A stretch of DNA of 64,000 nucleotides, taken from Flammeovirgaceae bacterium SG7u.111 (GTDB lineage: Bacteria > Bacteroidota > Bacteroidia > Cytophagales > Flammeovirgaceae). Shown here piece by piece: positions 44,092 to 53,017 of this stretch (positions are counted from its first letter, which is position 1; every line of letters begins with the position of its first letter). The stretch is from the NCBI GenBank assembly GCA_034044135.1, contig CP139021.1, positions 4,541,635-4,605,634 on the forward strand. The letters are read 5' to 3'. A program made the translations under genes and the position numbers. The notes under the pieces are model-generated. The model was not told the DNA's origin, searched no databases, and saw only the letters and a list, made by a program, of their open reading frames with translations.

Positions 44092-46059
44092 TTAGGCTCT
44101 AGCTAGACAAACAGGAAATTTTAAAGGCAACCCACATTTAGAGCATATTCCTCCTACCCCTGAATTCAATAGAAAATTTAAACCATTATTGATTTCTTTA
44201 AGCACTATTAATTTGCGTTCCAATGAAACTGAATTTAGTTTTTCGATTTCATTTAGAGACTTATTGCACTGCCGAGCGATTTCAAAATTACTGTAATCTA
44301 ATTCCTCAAAATCTTTCCGCCTTTTTAATTCCTCCAGCTTTTGATCAAACTCTTCTTTCGCAATAATATATTGTCTCTTTAACTCTTTTTGACTTGCAAC
44401 CTCCTCCCTTTTTCTAGCTAGTTCAGATTGTCTTGCATCCTCTGCTTTTTTTTCATTATATTTTCTTTTGCTCTCTGCTATGTCTTTGTTATACTGTTCT
44501 ATTTTTTTAATAAACACAAGCCTTCCAGATTTTATCTTTTTTGCTGTTGCCACTTTGATTGTTTTAAACTTTGACAAAAAGTTGGCTTTATCTTCAATTA
44601 TTCTTTTTAAATTGATCTTAATCTTAGGTTTCGCATTAACATACTTCTTGTTGTTCTTAGCTTCTAAGCTCAAAATCTTATCTAAAACCATTTTCATCTC
44701 ACCTGTTGCCACAAAAGCAATAAAAGGTTCAATTAATAATTCAATAGATAGTTTATAAGACGCAGGCAAAAGGTCTTTCAAAAAGCCAGTACCCTTTGAG
44801 AATGCCATTGCTATAAAATCCTTGCTGATGTTATCGTAAATCTCCTTTTGGTTTTTATTTAGACCTACAATTTTTACTTTTTGTTCTTTCTCAACTGCAT
44901 CAAGTCTTTTCCAATATTTTTCCGCATCAGTTTTATTCCAATTTTGCTTATTCTTGAGATAGTCATCCGTCCAATTTATCTCCCCTAAATCATCAAAGAA
45001 ATCACTTCTAGGCTTTGAAGCCTTTTTATCAGCCTTTTTAAAATATTCAAAACTTTTTTTATAATCATAAGTCCTTTCAAAATCTTCATAGAGATAGATA
45101 TAAGGCTTATAATAAGGTAAAAGTGCATCTTGTGATGAAAGATCACCGATAGTGTCTTTAGATGAATCCTCATTTACCAAATAATCTTTAAATAAATCAA
45201 TACCTTCAGGATTAAAAACACGCTCTTCGTATCTTTTATCTAAGAATATTTTCTTTATATCAGCTTGAAATCTTTTATCGTAATCAGATATTACAGATTT
45301 GATTTCATTAAGAGAGTTCTCAATAGTATCACATACCTCTTGACTAATATTTTCAGCTAATTCATACCTAAGTTCATTAATAGCAATATCCTTAGCTTTA
45401 TTAAATATACTGTCATGAACAGTAATTATTTGAAACTCTAAATCTTTAAGTTCTGAATATTCCTTGGATATTTTTTGTCCTGTTGCTGCACCGAAAAACG
45501 AAACCCCAGAAAAATATGTTAAAAAAGTCAATATAAACACACTATTTTTCTTCACTTTTTCTAAACTAGATGGTTTGTATTTAAGTTGACCTAATACAAT
45601 AATACTTACTACAAAAAAAGCCCATATTAAAGGAAAGAAATCCTTTATTTTACCCAGACCATAAAAGTTTATAAAGGTTAAATATTTAGCAATTTCTCCT
45701 AATGAGACTTTCAAAGGATCATATGCTATTTTAAACTCTATTAAAGTTGAAATAATAATAATGAAAATTGAGGCAACAATAAATGGTTTTAAAACTGCTA
45801 ATACACTATCCGCCAAATCAATCAATTTTTTAACTTTTGATTCTTTAATAACTGGCCACTCATCTTTGTTATTAGTAATCAAAAAACCAGCAATAAACTT
45901 CTTTGTAGTTGAAAATTTTTCTTTTAATAGCTTAAAGTATCCAGAATAAGGATTGTCATTAAACTGCAGAAACATTAGTGCATGTACCTTATTAATAATC
46001 ACAAAGACATACAGTAAGACTGAGACAGTAAAGATCATTAAAGCCACTCCAGTTGTCAT
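44092..46059 (-). CDS. Large membrane/coiled-coil protein with C-terminal Cys cluster (cargo)
   Basis: A 655-aa AT-rich protein. Four TM helices are predicted by eye: about residues 5-25, 89-112, 134-160 and 173-192. A Lys/Glu-rich helical region follows, with a strong coiled coil at about 540-600 (SKRKYNEKKAEDARQSELAR and neighbours). It ends in a possible zinc knuckle C-S-K-C...C (ICSKCGLPLKFPVC). I recognise no family. Its strand and closeness to the gene at 43219 suggest a two-gene unit, perhaps a membrane sensor with a membrane-active partner. Confidence 0.65.
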   Translation of the reverse strand: MTTGVALMIFTVSVLLYVFVIINKVHALMFLQFNDNPYSGYFKLLKEKFSTTKKFIAGFLITNNKDEWPVIKESKVKKLIDLADSVLAVLKPFIVASIFIIIISTLIEFKIAYDPLKVSLGEIAKYLTFINFYGLGKIKDFFPLIWAFFVVSIIVLGQLKYKPSSLEKVKKNSVFILTFLTYFSGVSFFGAATGQKISKEYSELKDLEFQIITVHDSIFNKAKDIAINELRYELAENISQEVCDTIENSLNEIKSVISDYDKRFQADIKKIFLDKRYEERVFNPEGIDLFKDYLVNEDSSKDTIGDLSSQDALLPYYKPYIYLYEDFERTYDYKKSFEYFKKADKKASKPRSDFFDDLGEINWTDDYLKNKQNWNKTDAEKYWKRLDAVEKEQKVKIVGLNKNQKEIYDNISKDFIAMAFSKGTGFLKDLLPASYKLSIELLIEPFIAFVATGEMKMVLDKILSLEAKNNKKYVNAKPKIKINLKRIIEDKANFLSKFKTIKVATAKKIKSGRLVFIKKIEQYNKDIAESKRKYNEKKAEDARQSELARKREEVASQKELKRQYIIAKEEFDQKLEELKRRKDFEELDYSNFEIARQCNKSLNEIEKLNSVSLERKLIVLKEINNGLNFLLNSGVGGICSKCGLPLKFPVCLARA

Positions 46060-46573
46060 GATTTCAGAATTTAATAATTAGACATATTTATTCTATACCC
46101 ATGATTATTGATAACATAATAATCAAAACATCATGAATGACACTCTTGGAAAATTATAATCCCAAGCTCTAATAAATAATACAGTTAGAGAGTATTGTTT
46201 TTAGATAGATATGCTTCTTAATTAAATATGATTAATTGTAGGTAGGCTAGTTTTAATATTGCATTCAATAGTAAATACCAATCATAAAGATAATTTGTTC
46301 CGTATTTTCGTTGATTTATCCCACATTCTTATAACAATTATATTTCTCATAAAAAAAATACAACAAATACTTTTTCATACATATTACACGTATCGGAATA
46401 TTAGTAAAACACAAAAATCAATCACAAATATTGATTCCCTTTTCCAACCTTCAACAACTACTAATAGATTTAAGAATGATCAAATTCAGAATAGATTTAT
46501 AAATACTATAAAATCTATTTTTTTTTATTTATTTATTCTATAATATTGTTATGAACACAACAACTTACCGTTC
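46060..46573. other. AT-rich gap between divergent cargo genes
   Basis: 514 bases, extremely AT-rich, with no structured element I can support. It should hold promoters for the divergent membrane protein and pentapeptide-repeat genes. A 94-codon open frame at 46259-46543 looks like chance. Confidence 0.5.
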
Positions 46574-48469
46574 ATGGCTAACCCACCACAAGAAGATAAA
46601 AACCCTCACTCAAATGAAGAGCTTCAAAAACTAAAAGAAACTCTTGATACTTCCTCTTCTATAAACAGGAACTTAGAGATTATCTTTACTTCTTTTTTGA
46701 TTTATGTGGTGATAATTATAATCAGTACAGATGATATACAGCTATTGCTTCCTGATAGCAAGTTAGCCCTTCCAATTTTAGGGATTCAACTTCCTGTAAT
46801 AGGGTTCTATCTGGTAGTACCTGCTCTAATAGTAGCCTTGCATTTTAATATGCTTATCAACCTCTTGGAGCATAGCAAGAAGCTTTATGAATATTGGGAT
46901 AAAGCAGGGAAAAACTCTTCTCAACTCTATCCCTTTTTATTCAATTTTACAGTAAGGTATGAAAATGGCTCCCTTATTTCTAAACTAGTCAATGGAGCGA
47001 TACACATTAGTTTTTTTATCATACCTCTATTTGTACTTTTATACCTGCAAGTAAGATTTTCTGACTATCAAAGTCTTCTTTTTACAGTTATCCACTTTAC
47101 GTTTCTTATATTAGATGCCTTTCTTCTTTTGATATTTTACTATCAAATTGTTGAAAATGAAAACTACAAAACCAAGTCAATCTCATGGGTAATAAAAGCC
47201 AAAGAAAATGGTCTTTTGCATTTAAAAAAGAGAGCAATATTAAACTTTACATTCTTTTGGGGAATTTTAATTTTTGGATTTTTTAACCTTGTAATAATCT
47301 TAACAGTATCTTGGAATCCAATAATATTAAAACCAATAAAAGGATTTATTTCTATTCCACATCTAACCGTAACTGATAAACTCCTTGTCAAAAATACTCC
47401 CCCTAATGAACTCTTAGAAGTTTATTACTCTAGAGATACCACGTTAGTAAAGGCCTATTTAGAACTTGCTGAAGGTATAAACCTTGAAAATAGAAACTTA
47501 AATTATGCTGAACTGGATGGCAACAAACTGTACAAATTAAAGGCTAATTATAATACGAAAATGGTAAATGCTAGTCTCAATAATACCGACCTACAAGAAG
47601 CTTACCTAGGGATGGTTGATTTACAAGAGGCTAATCTTTTCAACGCTCGTTTACAAAAGGCTGACCTTTCCAGAGCTCGTTTGCAAGAGGCCGACCTTAG
47701 AGGGACTAATTTACAAGGAGCAGACCTCTTTCATGCTAATTTACATGGGGCTGAACTCGCGGGGGCGATACAAACAAATAGTAATTCAGATATCACATTT
47801 GACTATATTTTAACAACAGACACCAGCCATAGAGAAGCAATCTCTGAAAAAATTTTTGACAAGCCAACAAGTTTACAAGGAGCTAACTTAATGTTTACGG
47901 ACTTTATAGAAGCTGACCTTAGAAAGGCTAATTTCCAAGGGGCTGACCTTAAGTATGCTCATCTCCAAGGAGCTGACCTTAAGAATGCTGGTTTTCAAGG
48001 GGCTGACCTTAGGGGAGCTCGTCTCCAAGGGGCTGACCTTAAAGATGCTCATTTTCAAGGAATCCATTTACAAAACTCTGATTTAATTGGTATTACATAT
48101 GAAAACATACAATTTGAGAGTAACTATTATCAACCAATTAATTTATTCCAGCCAGCAGATTCTATTATTAAAGAAATTCTAGAAAATTTATCTATAAATG
48201 ATGAAATACAATTCTTGAAGAATATTAAAAAATTCGGTTTAAAGGACATTTTTAATTTCCAGTCTGATCTTGATGGGTTCATTTCTTTCAGAAAAAAAAT
48301 GATCTGTTCAAAAGATATACTTAACCCAAGTAGTCTTTTATTTTCTGAGTTTGATTGCAAAAGTGATCCAAACCTAATAAGAGTAAACCGTGAACTAATT
48401 GAGCACCTGAAAAACACTTGTCCCGAAAAATTGGAAGGCATTGATTTAAGTAAATATTCAACTGAATAA
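46574..48469 (+). CDS. Membrane-anchored pentapeptide-repeat protein (cargo)
   Basis: A 631-aa protein. About five TM segments lie in residues 35-235 (for example FTSFLIYVVIIIIS, FFIIPLFVLLYLQV and FFWGILIFGFFNLVIIL). Two arrays of pentapeptide repeats follow: residues about 340-395 and 446-496, with the A(D/N)LxxA pattern (LQGADLKNAGFQGADLRGAR). A 50-residue insertion separates them. The last 130 residues are helical without repeats. Pentapeptide repeats form a rigid right-handed beta-helix used for binding or DNA mimicry; combined with a membrane anchor the role is unknown. It is the last gene before attR. Confidence 0.85.
   Translation: MANPPQEDKNPHSNEELQKLKETLDTSSSINRNLEIIFTSFLIYVVIIIISTDDIQLLLPDSKLALPILGIQLPVIGFYLVVPALIVALHFNMLINLLEHSKKLYEYWDKAGKNSSQLYPFLFNFTVRYENGSLISKLVNGAIHISFFIIPLFVLLYLQVRFSDYQSLLFTVIHFTFLILDAFLLLIFYYQIVENENYKTKSISWVIKAKENGLLHLKKRAILNFTFFWGILIFGFFNLVIILTVSWNPIILKPIKGFISIPHLTVTDKLLVKNTPPNELLEVYYSRDTTLVKAYLELAEGINLENRNLNYAELDGNKLYKLKANYNTKMVNASLNNTDLQEAYLGMVDLQEANLFNARLQKADLSRARLQEADLRGTNLQGADLFHANLHGAELAGAIQTNSNSDITFDYILTTDTSHREAISEKIFDKPTSLQGANLMFTDFIEADLRKANFQGADLKYAHLQGADLKNAGFQGADLRGARLQGADLKDAHFQGIHLQNSDLIGITYENIQFESNYYQPINLFQPADSIIKEILENLSINDEIQFLKNIKKFGLKDIFNFQSDLDGFISFRKKMICSKDILNPSSLLFSEFDCKSDPNLIRVNRELIEHLKNTCPEKLEGIDLSKYSTE
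47591..48060 (+). repeat. 30-bp coding repeats of the pentapeptide arrays
   Basis: Two arrays of exact 30-base period: 47591-47760 (nearly six units, many starting TTACAAGAGG) and 47911-48060 (five units, four containing GCTGACCTTA). Each unit encodes two pentapeptides. The second array is more uniform at the DNA level, suggesting recent unit duplication. Confidence 0.85.
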
Positions 48470-48485
48470 TGATTTTTTTAACAGT

Positions 48486-48504
48486 TTTGTACCTTATTTG
48501 TACC
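48486..48504 (+). repeat. Right subterminal 19-bp repeat, candidate integrase arm site
   Basis: TTTGTACCTTATTTGTACC, one mismatch from the left copy at 33639-33657 and in the same orientation, 39 bases inside attR. Confidence 0.6.
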
Positions 48505-48542
48505 TTTATTCTATAACTTCCTGAAAATCAACACCAGTTACT

Positions 48543-48560
48543 TTTTGTATCGGGAAATGA
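48543..48560 (+). other. attR
   Basis: TTTTGTATCGGGAAATGA. In the mnmE frame it reads F-C-I-G-K-stop, using AAA TGA where attL has AAG TAA. It therefore keeps what was probably the host's own mnmE end. Confidence 0.88.
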
Positions 48561-48595
48561 CCACTATTTTAATTTATTTCACAAAAACTATCATC

Positions 48596-49459
48596 ATGAA
48601 CAAATACATCATCACCTTATTAATTTCAGCTTGTTTTATCAATTTGTACGGCCAAGACCTCACTATTCCAAAGAAAAACTATACTGATACGGTAGATTTT
48701 TCCGCAGCACCTAAAAGGGTAGCTAAAAAATTCCCTCTTTCCGACCAGAGCAACACCGCCGAGTGGGAATTATTAAAAGAATACTCTGATGAGTTTAATA
48801 AAAAGAAGTTAGATACTGACAAATGGTATCCTAACAATCCGGGTTGGAAAGGAAGAAAACCAACGTACTTCCATGGTTCTAATGTAAGCCTCGACAAGGG
48901 CAACCTGGTTATCAAAATAAACCAACATGGCGATGAGGAACTTCCCGAAGGATATACGCATTCAACGGGATTCATCAAAAGTAAAAAACGGATTCTGTAC
49001 GGATATTTTGAAGCAGAAATCAAATTGATGGATGCTCCATGGGTAAGTGGATTTTGGATGACGAATGCAGGCAAGGACTGGTGGACTGAAATTGACATTT
49101 GTGAAAATGCGCCGGGCTTGTCGTATAACAGGCACGATCTGAATTCAAACATCCATGTGTTTAGAGCACCAAAAGACAAGGGCGATGTGAAGAAACATTT
49201 TTCCCGAAATAAAAAGTATTATGTCCCTTTCGAGTTACAGCAAGATTTCCATGTGTGGGGATTGGAGTGGAACAAGGACGTGATCCGTTTTTATATTGAT
49301 GGGGTATTGTTCCGCGAAGCAGAAAACACCCATTGGCACCAGCCGCTCGAAATCAATATCAACTGCGAATCTAACAAATGGTTTGGCGCATTGCCCGACG
49401 ACAACAGACTTAACAAAGAATATAAAGTGAATTATGTGAGAGCTTGGCAAAAGAAGTAA
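48596..49459 (+). CDS. GH16 family glycoside hydrolase (laminarinase/agarase-like)
   Basis: A 287-aa secreted enzyme from the ATG at 48596, with a signal peptide (MNKYIITLLISACFINLYGQ). The GH16 active site ExDxxE is E165-I-D-I-C-E170: nucleophile E165 and acid/base E170. Flanking blocks fit the family (STGFIKSKKRILYGYFEAEIK, FHVWGLEWNKDVIRFYIDG). GH16 enzymes cut beta-1,3 or beta-1,4 bonds in laminarin, agar, carrageenan or porphyran; the exact substrate cannot be assigned. An upstream TTG within attR is in frame but gives no credible signal. Before insertion of the element this gene was probably about 40 bases downstream of mnmE. Confidence 0.93.
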   Translation: MNKYIITLLISACFINLYGQDLTIPKKNYTDTVDFSAAPKRVAKKFPLSDQSNTAEWELLKEYSDEFNKKKLDTDKWYPNNPGWKGRKPTYFHGSNVSLDKGNLVIKINQHGDEELPEGYTHSTGFIKSKKRILYGYFEAEIKLMDAPWVSGFWMTNAGKDWWTEIDICENAPGLSYNRHDLNSNIHVFRAPKDKGDVKKHFSRNKKYYVPFELQQDFHVWGLEWNKDVIRFYIDGVLFREAENTHWHQPLEININCESNKWFGALPDDNRLNKEYKVNYVRAWQKK

Positions 49460-49463
49460 TCTC

Positions 49464-49581
49464 ATGGCTTCGAATATGGTTGACCTTGTTGCCGAGCTTC
49501 TGGGCAAAATCAGTAGCTAGTTTTGATAGAAAAGGTGCCTTGTTTGCGGAAATGAAGCAACTCCAAGAAAAGTTGGGCTGA
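49464..49581 (+). pseudogene. Possible remnant of a short coding region
   Basis: The 126-base gap after the GH16 gene reads as protein in two frames: MASNMVDLVAELLGKIS in one, then SFDRKGALFAEMKQLQEKLG and a stop in the next. The join falls around 49515-49520. This looks like the C-terminal end of a frameshifted gene, but it is short and could be chance. Confidence 0.25.
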
Positions 49582-49584
49582 AGT

Positions 49585-50691
49585 TTAGGCGACATGGAGC
49601 GGTAGTGCGATAGTTACTTCCGTTCCTTTTTTGGGGGTCGACTCAATTCCAATCTGGCCTTTATGCTCTTGAAGAATTGTATAAGTGATGGATAGCCCCA
49701 GACCAGTTCCTTGTCCAGGATCTTTTGTGGTAAAAAATGGATCGGTAATTTTTGCAAGGTTTTCCTTCTCTATGCCTTCTCCTGTATCGGTTATTTTCAC
49801 CTGAATATAATTATTCACTATGTCCGTCTCTATTGTAATCTCTCCTTTATCACTTATGGCTTGGCAGGCATTGGTAAGTATATTGATAAAAACCTGATGA
49901 ATTTTCCCTACATTACCCTTCATTTCAAAAGGCTTGTCGGTGTATTTTTTATGTACATCAATTTTACTTTTTAGTTCATTGCCCAACATCAACAGGCAAT
50001 TATCGAGAATATCATGTACTTGGCAAGCCTCATCATAGGTTTCAGTATTTCTGCTCAGCTTGTTCAGGCCAGAAATAATTGCCACAGCTCGGTCAATCCC
50101 TGTTTCTATGGAATTAAGAAGGCTAGTAACCAGCTCATCGGTATCTCCTTTGTCTTCAAAATAATACTTCAAACCTCTATATCCCCCAGAAATAAAATTC
50201 AAGGGATTGTTTATCTCATGTGCAATTCCCGCAGTCAATATCCCCAGGGAAGCCATTTTTTCGGCTTGAAACAACTGTGACTGTGTTGCTTTAAGTGTAT
50301 GGATTGTACTCCTTAGGTTTGCGTTTTGCTGGTTGATAATACTATTTTTATCGTGGAGCTCTTTATTTGTTTTACTCAACTCATCTGTAGCAACATCTAA
50401 GTCCCTTGAACGTGCTTCAAAAAGCTTTTCCAAATCAACTTTATGTTCTTCTAGCTCTTTTTCTGTATTTCTTAGTTTTTCCAAATGCTTCTTTAAAAAC
50501 AGAAAAAAAATCACACCTGTAACAAACACATAAAACCATCCTTTATAGGTTTGCATTTCTTTTATTAGCTCCGAATCACTAATGAATGAATTCAAAATCA
50601 TATCTGAAAAAACAATCCACAGACCACCCACAAGTAAATAAGCTACAGTGATCTTATATTCAAACTTAAAACATTTTATAACCTTGACCAT
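49585..50691 (-). CDS. Membrane sensor histidine kinase
   Basis: From the ATG at 50691 the protein is 368 aa; a GTG at 50805 would add 38 residues. Two TM helices (about residues 13-35 and 52-67) are followed by a coiled-coil linker (about 70-145) and a HisKA-type box with H158 ([16 protein letters not shown]). The ATPase domain has the N box ([11 protein letters not shown]), G1 (DTGEGI), F ([10 protein letters not shown]) and G2 (GTGLGLSI) motifs. No response regulator is directly coupled; the next gene upstream on the same strand is a LytTR regulator, about 210 bases away, that has its own LytS kinase. Confidence 0.92.
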   Translation of the reverse strand: MVKVIKCFKFEYKITVAYLLVGGLWIVFSDMILNSFISDSELIKEMQTYKGWFYVFVTGVIFFLFLKKHLEKLRNTEKELEEHKVDLEKLFEARSRDLDVATDELSKTNKELHDKNSIINQQNANLRSTIHTLKATQSQLFQAEKMASLGILTAGIAHEINNPLNFISGGYRGLKYYFEDKGDTDELVTSLLNSIETGIDRAVAIISGLNKLSRNTETYDEACQVHDILDNCLLMLGNELKSKIDVHKKYTDKPFEMKGNVGKIHQVFINILTNACQAISDKGEITIETDIVNNYIQVKITDTGEGIEKENLAKITDPFFTTKDPGQGTGLGLSITYTILQEHKGQIGIESTPKKGTEVTIALPLHVA

Positions 50692-50903
50692 CCTGAGCTT
50701 TGCTACTTGTTTTAAATCACTTTTTTTCAATCTGAGACTTTTATTGAAAGTATCTAAAATTGATCCTAATCCAAAACTAATAGCTATTAAAAAAGAAACA
50801 AGCACATATTAAGAAACTCGACCTGCAAACTGGACCAGCTTCTGAACAAGGTAAAAGGGAGCCCGTCTTATCAAAAAAACATATACACCCCCTATACTTT
50901 TTA

Positions 50904-51629
50904 CTACTTTTTCCAGAGCTTTCCTCCCAGCACTTTCTGAAGTACATCGTCACGGTAATTTCGGCTAATGGGCACTCGCGCCCCGTCCATTAGCAGCTCG
51001 TTATTTTCTATGCACTGTACTTTGAGAATGGAGGCTATATAGGATTTATGCACACGTACAAAGGGTTGCCCTTTCAGGTTTTCCTCAATGGTTTTCATAT
51101 TGAGAAGGGTAACATATTTCCCCATTTCGGTATAGATGACAACATAGTTTTGCATGCCCTCTATGTACTTTATATCCTTAAAAAATATTTTCTCAAATTT
51201 GTAATCGCACTTCACAAAAAAATAGGAGTCTTGAAGTTCCGAAGGGGCTTCGGTTGCCAAAGAATTACACAAAAGTTGGTAGTACTCTTTCGCTTTGGCA
51301 GCTCCTTTAAAAAAGCGGTTGAAGGTGATGGGCTTCACCAAATAATCGAGCACATCGAGCTGGAAACCTTCCAAGGCATAACTGGGGTAAGCGGTAGTAA
51401 TAATGACCATGGGTGGCTTTTTGGTCACTTTCAAATATTCTATGCCGTTCATGAGGGGCATTTGAATATCTAAGAAAACCAAATCCACATCTGTTTCTTC
51501 CAGCAGCTTGGTGAGCTCTATGGGATTGTTTCCCGTACCTGCCAGTTCCAAAAAATCAACCTTTTGCACATAATCAATAATGCATTCCCGTGCCAAAGGT
51601 TCATCGTCTATTACAACACATCTGATCAT
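50904..51629 (-). CDS. LytTR-family response regulator
   Basis: A 241-aa regulator. The receiver domain has the acid pocket D8/D9, phospho-acceptor D54 (DLVFLDIQMP) and conserved Thr/Lys positions (ITTAYPSYA, DYLVKPI). The C-terminal LytTR DNA-binding domain (about residues 140-238) includes FVRVHKSYIASI and VPISRNYRDDV. Its start overlaps the stop of the kinase gene by 4 bases, so kinase and regulator form one operon. It may control the divergent TonB-dependent receptor gene. Confidence 0.95.
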   Translation of the reverse strand: MIRCVVIDDEPLARECIIDYVQKVDFLELAGTGNNPIELTKLLEETDVDLVFLDIQMPLMNGIEYLKVTKKPPMVIITTAYPSYALEGFQLDVLDYLVKPITFNRFFKGAAKAKEYYQLLCNSLATEAPSELQDSYFFVKCDYKFEKIFFKDIKYIEGMQNYVVIYTEMGKYVTLLNMKTIEENLKGQPFVRVHKSYIASILKVQCIENNELLMDGARVPISRNYRDDVLQKVLGGKLWKK

Positions 51630-52759
51630 AGTTTTTCGCTTAAAACAGGTTCTGGTTTGATTAAGGTTTTTTCTTGAAGTTCCAAGCTGAGTTTTACTTC
51701 GTACTGCCCATTGGTTTTCCCAGTAGCCAACTCGAATTTGCCAGGATAAAGGAGCGCCAGCCTTCGCTTCACATTTTCCAAGCCCAGCCCTCCATACTCA
51801 ATTGCTTCTTTTGCACTTTCGGAGCTAGCTGTGTAGCTATTCGCTACGTTAAAACTCATTTTATTATTCTGAATTCCTAGATGAATAGCAATCCAGTTTT
51901 TCTGATCGATATGCTGGGAAACATGCTTGAAAGCATTTTCAATAAAAGGCATTAAAATAAACGGAGCGATCATTTGGTTACCCGTTGCCTGCAAGGGAAG
52001 ATCCACTTTCACTTCAAAGCTTTCGTCCAGCCTCAATTTTTCCAATTCAATAAACCCTTCCAGATACATTACTTCCCTAGAAAGAGGAATTTGCGCTTCG
52101 TTGCACTCGTACAACTGATAGCGAAGCAAACTCGAAAACTTAGCCAATGACTCGGTAGCCATCTCGGTGTTTTTGTTGATCAGTACAAAAATAGAATTGA
52201 TCGTATTGAACAAAAAATGCGGGTTGAACTGCGACTTCAAAAACTTCAGTTCCGTTTCCAGTTTCTCTTGGGCTAATTCCTGTTCCCGCTTTTGCGATTC
52301 GAGGTAATTCTTTGCCAATTTTATACTCATGCCCAAGGTCATGCTGCCTATTGCAGAAGGAAACGAATTGTGGATAAAAATATCTATACCCGTCAGCCCT
52401 GGCTTTTGGTACAACTCGCCTACCTCTTTACCAATTAAAAAAGAACTAAGGTAATAACCCGACATAACCGTTAGCCCCATGGCTACCAACGTCGCTCCAA
52501 GGGCAAGAAAAAAGAGGGTGTATTTTCCCTTTTCCAAAAATCTGGGAATAAGAAAATAGAGACAGAAATAGACTCCTATGGCTTGGAAAACAACATAAAA
52601 GGAGAATTTAATGGCAAAAGGAGGATAGCTGATATTATTGACAGTTTTTACCGCATCGCCGTTTTCAAACACCAGCCACCAAAAAAAGTGGTACGCTGCC
52701 CAAAAGAGTAAGTGATGTAGTTTGTACTTAAAAATCCAGCTATAGTTATGTGTGCTCAT
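51626..52759 (-). CDS. LytS/YehU-type sensor histidine kinase
   Basis: A 377-aa kinase with four predicted TM helices in the first 150 residues, a short coiled coil (KREQELAQEKLETELKFLKSQ) and the His_kinase motif FNPHFLFNTINSI, whose His is phosphorylated. The C-terminal HATPase region includes IAPFILMPFIENAFKHV and GLGLENVKRRLALLYPG. This is the class that partners LytTR regulators. It is the first gene of a two-gene operon and overlaps its regulator by 4 bases. The divergent gene on its other side is a TonB-dependent receptor. Confidence 0.94.
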   Translation of the reverse strand: MSTHNYSWIFKYKLHHLLFWAAYHFFWWLVFENGDAVKTVNNISYPPFAIKFSFYVVFQAIGVYFCLYFLIPRFLEKGKYTLFFLALGATLVAMGLTVMSGYYLSSFLIGKEVGELYQKPGLTGIDIFIHNSFPSAIGSMTLGMSIKLAKNYLESQKREQELAQEKLETELKFLKSQFNPHFLFNTINSIFVLINKNTEMATESLAKFSSLLRYQLYECNEAQIPLSREVMYLEGFIELEKLRLDESFEVKVDLPLQATGNQMIAPFILMPFIENAFKHVSQHIDQKNWIAIHLGIQNNKMSFNVANSYTASSESAKEAIEYGGLGLENVKRRLALLYPGKFELATGKTNGQYEVKLSLELQEKTLIKPEPVLSEKL

Positions 52760-53017
52760 GTCAATTGTGGCTATTCAACAACTTCTAATCTAAGTTGTTT
52801 TTTAAACTCTATTCCATATTAATTTACAACAAGTCCTTTTTTATTGATGAAATGCAGATAAGTTTATACATACGGTATGCTAATTACAAATTAGCTGATT
52901 TTTAGCGACTTATCAACGTTTCTTGCATCTCGTCAAAAATCCCAGCCCTCTTATCATTCATACTTTTAGCTCTTCCAGCTAAATGCTTGATTTGACCAAA
53001 CCCAAATCAGAAGAAGT

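Larger units (their letters stand above)
33499..48560 (+). mobile_element. Integrative element inserted at the 3' end of mnmE
   Basis: Bounded by direct repeats that share TTTTGTATCGGGAA (33499-33512 and 48543-48556). Both copies read F-C-I-G-K-stop in the mnmE frame. The layout is HTH protein, tyrosine integrase, excisionase-like gene, D5-type helicase, primase-like protein, then cargo. It is more AT-rich than its flanks. SGI1-type islands in Proteobacteria use the equivalent target (mnmE/trmE 3' end), also with the integrase near attL. No relaxase, type IV secretion, capsid or terminase gene is seen, so it resembles a P4-like satellite or a mobilizable island. About 15 kb in total. Confidence 0.9.

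Noticed and set aside
46259-46543. 94-codon open frame between the divergent cargo genes
   Set aside because: Non-ATG start, extreme AT content, Ile/Phe/Asn-rich composition typical of chance frames, and no recognisable motif.
47591-48060. CRISPR or minisatellite reading of the 30-bp repeats
   Set aside because: The repeats are in frame and encode pentapeptide repeats of a real protein.
33499-48560. Conjugative element or intact prophage
   Set aside because: No relaxase, type IV secretion or tra-like gene and no capsid, portal, terminase or tail gene could be recognised.
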